NCBI RefSeq assembly: GCF_020509005.1
Contig: NC_063014.1
Location: 1,240,001 to 1,304,000, forward strand
From: Fulvia fulva
Lineage: Eukaryota > Ascomycota > Dothideomycetes > Mycosphaerellales > Mycosphaerellaceae
Direction of reading: 5' to 3'
Length of the DNA: 64,000 nucleotides
Shown here: positions 45,331 through 54,271 of the stretch, piece after piece
How the letters are laid out: the number at the start of each line of letters is the position of its first letter
Numbering within the stretch: the stretch's first letter is position 1
The notes under the pieces: model-generated
Databases searched by the model: none
What the model was told of the DNA's origin: nothing
Seen by the model: only the letters and a program-made list of their open reading frames with translations
Made by a program: the position numbers and the translations under genes

Positions 45331-48300
45331 CTACCTTGTCTACAACCCTAGAGTTGTCCCCCTCTTCCTGCTCTCCTCCTCCTTCTTTCTCTCCTCAATC
45401 CATCTCTCTGTTTCCCTAGTAAGAGAGAACTGCTCCAAAATCTTTGGCGGATGATCCACCTTATAATTCTCTAGAGGTCTCCCTTATTGCTGATCATGGC
45501 TTAGAAGTTTCTGTTCCTTGCCCTTGCCCTCTATTCACCTCTCCCTGTACTCTATTCTTTGCAAACCAGAAGTCTATGTTCGACATTCTAGGACAGGTAG
45601 CCGCATAGGCAACTCTTGTCTTCGATACCTAGGACTTTTCTCTAATGCAGGTATGCCCTAACTCCGATGTGTTCAGAGCGGATTTGTATTACTATGCTTG
45701 CTTCTGACCTGGTCAGGTCTGAGTACAGTAGGTAGTTGTGGCTACCAAACTGTTAGAGTGCCTTTAGGGTTCCTGGCCTCTGTGGGGTTCTTGTCCATTC
45801 AGTCTTCTAGAGGAGTCCTGCCATCCTTTCAGCTAGAGACTGTTGCTTCTTCCCTTAGCTAGCTGCTGATCCTCTCCCTTGAGCCCTTCTGTCCTGTTCC
45901 TGCTGGGCTAGGTGCAGCTGTTCTGTTAGTTCTTTGAACTTCTGTAGGTCCTGCTGCTTCTGTGGGGCTGGATTGGGTCTTGCTTGTCTATGCCTTCTTG
46001 TGCACTGGCTCCTGATTTTGTTAACTGCCTTCTGGATTACTAGCTAGGCTAGGTATGCAGACGTCTTTCCTGCATACTGGTATCTCAACCCTTGAAGGTA
46101 GAGCTTGGCTGGTGGGGAGCCAGACTCTATTTCGACCACCCTTATTAGAGTTGACTTGTATGCTCCAAGCACCTTTTTTAGACAGAAGGCTTGGGCTCTG
46201 CTGATGGGATCTGCAATTCTCTTTAGGATCTTGTCTTAGGCTGACCAGATCTGGGCTCCATATAGCATAGCTGGCTTCACAATGGCCTTGTACATAACCT
46301 TTGCTTTCGCAAATGTGGCTCCCTATGTAGAGGCTGTAAGCCTATCAATTGATTGCCTGTTGTTGTCTGCTCTTACCTGTGCTTTCTTGACCTATGGTCC
46401 CTAGCTGAGCTTTGGATCCAGCCATATTCCTAGCACCCTTAATTCACTTGAGGGTTCTGTTGTGTGTCCCTAAATGGTGATTGGGGCTTGCATATTGTGT
46501 CTGTTTCTGGCTCTACTAAAGTGGATAAGTTGATACTTCTCTAGGGCAAATCTGGCTCTATGTTTCCTGGCCCATTCCTCACATTCCTTATGTTTCTTCT
46601 ACAAGATTCTGCAGTTCTCTTCTATGCTGTCTAACTAGGCTAGGATGTTTGTGTTATCCACAAACCCTAAGGCTGATGTGTTTCTGGAGTTTAGCTTTAC
46701 TAGCAGGTCTGCCATAAAGAGGAGAAACAGGATTGGAGACATTGTTGATCCCTGTGGGATTCCTGTCTCTGTAGGCATGCTATCAGATTTGTATCTGCCC
46801 AGTCTTAGTCTTGTGGTTCTGCCTCTGAGGAAGGACTGGATAAACTGGACTGTCCAGTTGGGGATAGCCTTCTGTTTCAGGATGTGGATCAGCCTCTGGT
46901 GTGAGACATTGTCAAAGGCTCCTGATATGTCTAGTGAGAGGAGTGTGGCTGCTTTGTTGTTCCCAAAGTGCCATAGGGTCTTGATCTGCTCTGTGATAAG
47001 TTCCACAGCTGTTAGTGTTGATCTTTGTTTCCTGCCTCCCATCTGTTCTTCAGGAAGGATTCCATGTTCTTCAGCTAGGTTTGTCAGCCTTTCTGCTATG
47101 ATCTTTTCCAGGAGTTTGCCTAGTGTGTTGAGCAAGGCAATAGGTCTGTATGCCTTTAGCTTTGTGTAGTCCTCTTTCTGTGGTTTTCTCAAGACCACAG
47201 TCAGTGACTCCTTGAAGTGTTTAGGGCAGTGTCCTTGGGCCATGCACTGTGAAAAGATGTTTGACAGTGCAGGGGAGATCTGGTCCTTGCATGTCTTGAT
47301 GAACAAGTTTGGAATCCCATCTGGTCCTGGGGCCTTGTTTCCTGAGAGTGTCTTAATGATGCTCTTGATCTCTCCCTCTCCCACTGTGCAGGATTGCTCT
47401 AGTGGTGTTGGATACACACTGCCCTCCAGATCCTGCAGGTCAGCTTCTACCTGTGTGCCAAAGAAATGTTTCCCCAATGCCTGTGCCTTTCCTGGGAGAG
47501 TGTGTTGGATTACTCCTTCCTGGTCTTCAATGTTTGGAAACTGGGGCAGCATGTTTCTGTCCTGTGTGGGTTGTCTTGCCCACTTTGCTAGTTTCCACAT
47601 CTTCTCAGGATTCTGGGTAATGGATCCAACTGTTGACCTCCACTCCAGCATCTTGTCCCTCTTGATCTGGGCCTTCTTGTCTCTGGTTGCCTGGTTGTAT
47701 CTGTCCCATGCTTCCTGGGAGTGGCTCTGGGTAAGGGCTCTCCTGGCCTGCCTGGCTGCCTTGACCTTCTCTGAGCATTCCTTTGTCCAGAATGGCTTCT
47801 GGTACAGTGACTGTGTCTTTTCTCTGGTGTGGGCTGCCGCAGTTTCCTGCATTGTTCTAACCAGTTCTGCCACTGCTTGGTCTATGTCTAAGGCTGTTTC
47901 CAGTCTCCTGGTCTCTAGTCCAGCTAGCTTCTGTTCCAGGTCTTGTCTGATCTGTTCCCAGTTGGCTGCCTTCCAGGCCAGCTGAGGTTCTAGGTCTCCT
48001 TCCTGCTGTGTCTGTGTTTCAAACTCCACCTGAATTGGGAGGTGATCTGATGAGGACTCCAAGTCCTGGTTAACCCAGCATCTGGTGACCTTCTGCTGCA
48101 GGTCATGTGATGCAAAGCACAGGTCAATGGTGCTTGAGCTTGCTCTCTGTGACCAGGTAGTTAGGCCCTTTGGGGTAACTAGGTGCATGTTGTTGCTTTG
48201 GGTAGTGGAGAGGAGTCTGTTAGCTAGGAAGTGATGGGCAGGTGCAAAGTCTGATCCCCATGTAGGATGGTGCAAGTTGAAGTCTCCCAGCACGATGTGT

Positions 48301-48716
48301 TGGGAGTCACTCTGCAGGATGTCTGGCAGCTGTTGTAGTGTGCCCAGCTGGGTGCTGCTTCTGGAGCTGGGGGGTGGGTTGTATACACTGTGGATGTGGA
48401 TGCTGCCTTGGTTGGTGTTGAGTCTGACTGAGGTGATGTCTCCCCCTTCCTGTTGGATTTGTTCCCAGCTGTCTGTTGCCATCTCTTTGCTGATGTACAT
48501 GCATGTTCTAGGGGTGCCTTGTTTGGCTAGGAGTGTGTGATACCTTGGGTCGTTAGCAGTAGATGGTCTGTTAGATTTGCTGTTGATCCAAGGTTCCTGG
48601 ACTGCAATAACTAGGTGTTTCTTTGGGTCCAGTGCTTGGAGAAAGCTTCTCTGGACCTTGTGCTGGCTTTTGTTGACGTTGTACTGGATAGTGGTAAGAT
48701 TAGGTGTCTCAATCAT
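45331..48716 (-). pseudogene. LINE-F ORF2, disrupted in its C-terminal half
   Basis: The frame is open from ATG 48,716 for 693 residues (to 46,635) and matches LINE-E ORF2 up to the RT active site. There LINE-E reads GFVDDTNILA and LINE-F reads GFVDNTNILA, losing a catalytic Asp, followed immediately by a TAG in place of Trp. The remaining C-terminal third (to 45,331) is recognisable but has RIP-type stops and at least one small length change. The endonuclease half is intact, so a truncated protein is conceivable, but it could not reverse-transcribe. Confidence 0.85.
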
Positions 48717-48739
48717 GACTCATCCATGCTGGTCTCCTG

Positions 48740-49972
48740 CTAGTCTTCTCGTGCTTCCTGCTGCTGGCTGCTATTTGGGATTGTGGTAAGGTTGAGCCTG
48801 CTTTGTGACGGGTCTCTTCCTGCAACCACAATTGATTTTGGTCTACCCATAGCAGGGTGGCCTTGGGCCTGTGTGGTCTCTTCTGTTCTGCCTCTTTTCA
48901 GAGGGTTGTAGACAGTCCTTAGGGGTTCTTGGGTGATTGTCCCTGTCTGGAATCTGATAGGGGTGTTGATCCTGGCTTCTCTTGCCCTCCTCTTTGCCTC
49001 AATCCTAGCTGTGCAGTCTTGGGACCAGGAAGGGTGTTTCTTTCCACAGCATGCACATCTGGCTTCACTCTTTGGGGCTGTGCAATTCTGTACTTTGTGG
49101 CTACCAGCACAGTGGGAACAAGTGTCCTTTTGGCTTGGGCATCTAGTAGAGATATGACCATACTGTTGGCACTTGAAGCATTGCAGTAGTCTGTGGGTGC
49201 TTCTATGGATTTCTGTGTCCATTCTTTCGCATTCCCAGAAGATGCCCTTGTCAAGCACGGTGTTTGCCTGTTCTACAGTGCCTATCCAGAGCACTAGAGA
49301 AGACTCTCTCTTTGTGTCCTTTGTCTTTCTGTTGACCCATGCTGCTTTTGTGATCTGTAGCCCTGGGCATACAGCCTGGTTCTGGTCCTGCAGCCTCTTA
49401 AGGTCTCCTTCAATGTCAAACTTTGTGGTCATCCCATGGGCAATAACCATATTTTGTTGGTGTGAGACCTTAGCCGTCTTGCCTAGTTTGACTGTCCACT
49501 CCTTCTGTGTCTCTAGCCTCTTCCTGTCTTGCTCCTGTGCTGTGAACAGCTTAAGGACACCTCCCTTCTCTTTCCTGGCTCCAATGATGCCTTGTATCCC
49601 AATCTTCTGTATGATCTCCTTGCCTGACAGGCCCTCAATCTCTTTCTGCTCTTGCTGGTCGGAAATGTAGACCTTGATAGCTGTTTTCTGGGGGGGAGGG
49701 TTTTGGGATGCAATTGCTGCCTAGGTTGGTTGGCTTGGTTTCTGGCCTTCCTGTGTCCTCTTCTTTGCTGCTGCTGCTACTGTCCTGTTAATGATTTGTC
49801 CTGTTTGGCTCCTTAGTGCCTTTAGCCCTCCAAGGAGCTCCAAAATCATCCCCTTAAGTGCTCTTTCTGGGTGCTCGCCATCTCCTGCCATTGCCATTGT
49901 TTCTGCCTTCCTGCAGACCTCCTTCCACTCGTTACTCTCCTGCTCCTGGTCGTTTCCTGCGATCGCTATCAT
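48740..49972 (-). pseudogene. LINE-F ORF1, one in-frame stop
   Basis: This is a 411-codon frame from ATG 49,972 (MIAIAGNDQEQESNEW) to the stop at 48,740. A single internal TAG near 49,721 replaces a Trp codon seen as TGG in LINE-E. It keeps the length that LINE-E has lost through two deletions. The three cysteine knuckles lie at 49,160-49,000. The stop is a RIP-type transition. ORF1 and ORF2 are separated by 23 bp. Confidence 0.85.
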
Positions 49973-50010
49973 CGTGTCTCTCTGAACCTTATCAACCTAT
50001 CTATATAGAT

Positions 50011-51705
50011 TACTGTCCTTACTAATATAGAAGCACGTACGAGGTCTACCGTCGCCTCGTAGGTATATCGTATAGCCTAGTAACTTGTAGGTCGTTAGTC
50101 TCTTATAGTACGGGTTAATCTATAGCTCCTAGATTACTAGGACGTAGTAGACGTACGGGTCCGCCTCGTATAGGAAATAGTTCTAGACTATATCCTTACT
50201 ATAGTTAACGTTATACTAGATAATACTAAGCGTATCGAGGCTAGTAATCGTTATCGACAATCATTTCCTCTATAATGTCCTATGTCCTACTACCTTATAC
50301 GTCCTAGTCTACGCCTATCGGCTATATAATAAAGGGGAGCCGGGCCTAGTTAGATTCCCTCGCCGTAGCTAGTAGAGCACGTGGCCTCCCGTACGCCCTA
50401 GGTTACGTATCCTTTATATCGTTCTCGGCCCTAGGGCGCTTATGCCCGACCGCCGCTAGTTAGTTCCGGTATAGGCTAGCCTTACGGTCGCCGTAGAATC
50501 TTAGGGCGACGGTTCTATTTGTGATTGCCTTGTTTTTCGCTAGTTTCCGCTATAGGCATTCCGTACTATACGATAGGTAGTGCCCCGGACAGTTCGCGTA
50601 CCGTCTCGTAGTCAATATATAGTCCCTAGATATATAGTCTCCTATATAGTTCGAGTAGGCCTACTTGTTTATACACGTATAGGTTTAGTGTCTATACTGT
50701 TAGCATTTGAAGTATTAGAGGACACGAAAGGATAAGGAGTGCTTTTCTACTATCTTAAGGCTATATTGCTAGACTAGGCCTTATTCTATCGCTAGATCCG
50801 CCGCTTTCGCGTCTTATAGCTATACTATTAGCGCCGAGGCCTTCTTACCTTCTAGCCATTTCCTATAGAGCCAAGTCGCCTTCTAGATTAGAGAGTTAAG
50901 ACTGACCGGGTTGTCCTCTTAGAGAGCACGTAGGTAACCTTAGTTAGTTAGGTCGAACTCCTTAGGCATATCGTAGACTAGGATTGTAAATTGCTTCGTT
51001 AAGACCTTCGCTAATGCCGTAACCTTAGATGCCTACTATAGCTATACCTCTAGGTGCCTCCTAGTAGTAGTAGAGCTAGTATAGATCTATAGAGTACCGT
51101 TAGACTATTAGTTTACTACGACTACCTCTAGTTAATTAATTCGTTAGGCGAGCTCCTTATTCGATAGCTTCGTAACTTCGGCCTAGTCTTCCTTTACTAT
51201 AATACGGATCGTAACTATATCGTACGTTAGGTAGGGGCCTAGTGTCGATACCGCGACCGATACCTAGCTATAGGGGTGTTGATTCCGGGTGGCCTTGCTA
51301 ATCGCCTAAGACGTCGTCCTTATTTCTTATTACCCTCGGTAATACGATAGTATAAGCGCCGTACGTAGCTAAGTAATCATTACCTATAGGGACCGGTATA
51401 GGAGCTGATCGTTAGTTTCTATACTTTTTACGTCCTCTATAAGTTGCTACTAGTTGTCTTAGGGGAGCTTCGCCTATAGAGCCGTAGGCGCTAGTAGTAC
51501 CGTAGCCTAGGCTACTATTACCTAGGAGTTACCTAATATAGCTAGGCACCTCCGCGGCGTTTAGAGCTAAAGAAATAGGGTGAAGAGAACTTCAAGCTAT
51601 CTAAATTAAATAAGGTAGAACTCCCTTAATTCTAGGGGTAGTGGCCTGCTTTATAGATTGTTAGAATAGCCTTAATAAGAGCTTTCGAATGTGTCGTGTT
51701 TCGGG
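50011..51705 (-). mobile_element. LINE-G, 5' fragment of a B/C-family LINE (RIP-degraded)
   Basis: The sequence matches LINE-B1 from about 13,710 to about 15,405, at the same orientation. It covers the 5' leader, all of ORF1 (about 51,570-50,290) and the first part of the ORF2 endonuclease. It ends abruptly at 50,011 next to LINE-F, and at the 5' end near 51,705, where similarity to LINE-B1 stops at GTCGTGTTT. RIP stops are dense. It carries some changes that LINE-B1 and LINE-C lack, so it is a separate copy. Confidence 0.8.
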
Positions 51706-52200
51706 GTTAACCTCTGTCCTCCTAGCGTATATAGTTAGCTAGGGTATATAAGAACACGATCGCCTATAGTTAATAAATAGTAATATACTTAATACTAATA
51801 AGTTAGATAATATTTTAGCTATAAATACTGGACGTAAAATAAAGAGCTATTAGGTAACTTATTTGTCTAGTATTTAGCTAAAATATACCTAATACTTATA
51901 TTTTCCTAGGAATAAACTATTAGCTACTATATATAGCTCTAAGAAAATAAATTTTTTAATAAATTCTTACTTGGTCTAGTATTTAGCTAAATATCTAAAT
52001 AATATAGTTATATCTTTACTTTAGCTTTTAGTAGATTATCTTATATTATTTTTAGATCAAGTTTGTCAGCTCCTTGCGCTTACTAAGCGGGTTAGGGATC
52101 TTGTAGTAGATATATATATATATATATTTAATTAAGTCCGATAGCGACGCGACAACCTAGGGAAAACGGGCAACTTCGACGATATAAATCCGTGTAGTTT
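51706..52200. other. AT-rich transition zone with short repeats
   Basis: This is very AT-rich sequence between the transposon block and the first gene. The phrase TCTAGTATTTAGCTAAA occurs near 51,875 and again near 51,975. A related inverted form (TTTTAGCTATAAATACTGGA) is near 51,812, as might be left by a small terminal-inverted-repeat element. A (TA)n run lies at about 52,111-52,130. No gene is seen. Confidence 0.5.
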
Positions 52201-52313
52201 TGCCATGATGCACAACGTGCACGGCTCGGCACAAGATCTGATCTCGGATCCGTCTCCTACCACAGGAAACATTACTGCAGGTAATCCATTACAACATCTC
52301 CGTGGCAGCCATC

Positions 52314-53855
52314 ATGGCATCCGGACTCAGCAGAAGGTCGATGGCCAAGGTTCTGGCCTTACCACCAAGTCTACGAAGGACCGTCTTCTCAGCAGCAGCT
52401 TCCTCAGCCAAGAACCCGGAACTCTACGATCTGGTCTGCATTGGAGGTGGCCCTGCTGGACTATCTCTGGTCTCGGCTCTACGCTCCAATGCCTCAACGA
52501 AGGACTTGAAGATTGCCCTGATTGATGGTCAAGATATCACGTCCACACATCCTCCAAACGATCCTCTCAACTACTCGAATCGATGCTCATCCCTTACACC
52601 TTCGTCAGTGCGCTTCATGCAGCAGAATGGAGCTTGGGATCATGTCAATCACTCTCGGATACAGCCATATCACAGCATGGATGTGTGGGACGGTGTGAGT
52701 GGAAGCAGGATACATTTCGATCCGTTGGACAAAGCTGGGACAAGCATACTTGACAGCATAGCACAAGCTATACCCGGCAGCAGAATGGCAGAGAGCAGGA
52801 GGAAGTATGAGATGGGCGACTTCAAGACTGTGGCGACCATGTGCGAGAATTCGAACTTGACTTCTGCGCTGTTGAGCGGATTACGAGCAGACGCGAAGGA
52901 GTTAGAGATCATGGACAAGACAAGGCTGGAGTCAATACAGCTTGGTCCAGAGCCCGAAGATGAAAGCTCCATGAATTTGTCGCAGTGGCCGATTGTCAGC
53001 TTACCTGGAGGACGAAACATTGCTGCCAGACTTCTCGTGGGTGCAGATGGTGCGAATAGCCCCGTGCGATCCTTTGCGAACATCCCAAGTCACGGCTGGG
53101 ACTATGGCCAACATGGTGTGGTTGCCACACTACAGCTTGACAGGAGCTTCGACGAACACGAACTACGCACAGCATACCAACGCTTTCTACCCACTGGACC
53201 AATCGCCCTCCTACCACTCCCCGACAACAAAGCAAGTCTGGTATGGTCAATCACAGCACCACTCGCCACCAAGCTGAAGCAACTCCCTCCCTCCGTCTTC
53301 ACAGTGTTGGTCAACGCCGCCTTCCGCCTGATGATGGTCGACCTGAAGTACCTCATTGACAACCCCAACGTCGACCCGGCTGAAGAGCTCGCATGGCGGG
53401 AGCCAAACACAACCCCCAAAGAGACCGGTCTCCCAGCATCCCTCCCACGCGTCATCGGCATCCAAGAGAACACAATGGCCTCCTTCCCACTCCGCATGCG
53501 ACACGCAGATACATACATCGGCCATCGTGTCGCCCTCGTTGGCGATGCTGCTCACACTGTTCATCCACTTGCCGGCCAAGGCCTCAACCTTGGTCTTGCT
53601 GATGCGGAGTCACTGGCATATCGTATTGCCAGAGGTGTTGAGCATGGTATGGACATTGGTACGAATTGGTGTTTGGATGATTACAATGCGGAGCGATGGG
53701 CGGCGAATAATGCTATGTTGGGTGTGGTGGATAAGTTGCAGAAGCTGTATTCTGCCAGCTCGGGGCCTGTTGTGTGGGGCAGGAGTTTGGGTCTGGATAT
53801 TGTGAATAGTCTGGGACCATTGAAGGGGGCCTTGATGGGTGCTGCTTCGGGATGA
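52314..53855 (+). CDS. COQ6: Ubiquinone biosynthesis FAD-dependent monooxygenase COQ6
   Basis: This predicted mitochondrial flavoprotein hydroxylates the ring of the coenzyme Q precursor at C5 as part of the CoQ synthome on the matrix face of the inner membrane. The open frame extends up to a GTG at 52,302, but the first ATG is 52,314, giving 513 residues (yeast Coq6 has 479). Residues 1-35 are Arg/Ser/Ala-rich with no acidic residue, fitting an import presequence. The FAD dinucleotide-binding motif IGGGPAGLSL lies at about 43-52. LLVGADGANSPVRSF (DG motif) is near 240-252, and VALVGDAAHTVHPLAGQGLNLGLADAE (GD motif) near 405-432. No intron is needed. This is the first gene beyond the RIP-altered block and its own sequence shows no RIP. 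The family call is strong. Confidence 0.92.
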   Translation: MASGLSRRSMAKVLALPPSLRRTVFSAAASSAKNPELYDLVCIGGGPAGLSLVSALRSNASTKDLKIALIDGQDITSTHPPNDPLNYSNRCSSLTPSSVRFMQQNGAWDHVNHSRIQPYHSMDVWDGVSGSRIHFDPLDKAGTSILDSIAQAIPGSRMAESRRKYEMGDFKTVATMCENSNLTSALLSGLRADAKELEIMDKTRLESIQLGPEPEDESSMNLSQWPIVSLPGGRNIAARLLVGADGANSPVRSFANIPSHGWDYGQHGVVATLQLDRSFDEHELRTAYQRFLPTGPIALLPLPDNKASLVWSITAPLATKLKQLPPSVFTVLVNAAFRLMMVDLKYLIDNPNVDPAEELAWREPNTTPKETGLPASLPRVIGIQENTMASFPLRMRHADTYIGHRVALVGDAAHTVHPLAGQGLNLGLADAESLAYRIARGVEHGMDIGTNWCLDDYNAERWAANNAMLGVVDKLQKLYSASSGPVVWGRSLGLDIVNSLGPLKGALMGAASG

Positions 53856-54271
53856 AGGCATCAATAATCGCGATCTGCTACTGTGCCTGCACGCTGCACA
53901 GAATTAAGACGTTGCTTCATTCGTCCCCGGTGCCAGAGACCATATATCTCCAGTCAAACGTCCATCGATATGAAGATTTGGGCCAGCTTCAGACGGCCTT
54001 CCTCACTGCTCGGGAGGTGTCGGCTGCAGCCGGGTGTACAGCCTTCGGTCGACCAGGCCTGATTTCAAGAAGCGTATGAGCGTATTGTTGGTGCTACGCC
54101 AATTCCTCGCACCCGAATAGTGGGGCGAAGCGAGAACGCCTCGAGGCTAAGTGACTGAGGCTGAGTCTCCCAGGAGGCCGCATCTTCTTGCATGAGTGCG
54201 CAGTATCGACAACGTTCCTCTCCGTTACGCTTCCAAACCTTCATCTACAACACTCAGTAGAAGTGGCTTCA
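53856..54271. other. Intergenic, COQ6 to HET gene
   Basis: 416 bp of ordinary-composition sequence hold the COQ6 3' end and the HET promoter and leader. No further gene or RNA is recognised. Confidence 0.5.

Larger units (their letters stand above)
45132..49985 (-). mobile_element. LINE-F, mosaic LINE copy, inverted relative to LINE-E
   Basis: This minus-strand near-duplicate of LINE-E has its tail repeats at 45,132-45,145 and ORF1 start at 49,972. The core 46,705-49,670 appears identical to LINE-E. By contrast, 45,132-46,700 carries many C-to-T/G-to-A changes of RIP type, and the first 300 bp of the element also differ. No target duplication is seen: the left flank is Gypsy-5 RT and the right flank is a fragment of LINE-G. 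The extreme 5' leader differs from that of LINE-E, so the right-hand limit is approximate. Confidence 0.85.

Noticed and set aside
52205..52525. 106-codon frame overlapping the start of COQ6
   Set aside because: It is out of frame with COQ6 and without similarity; it might contribute an upstream ORF in the leader, but nothing supports this.
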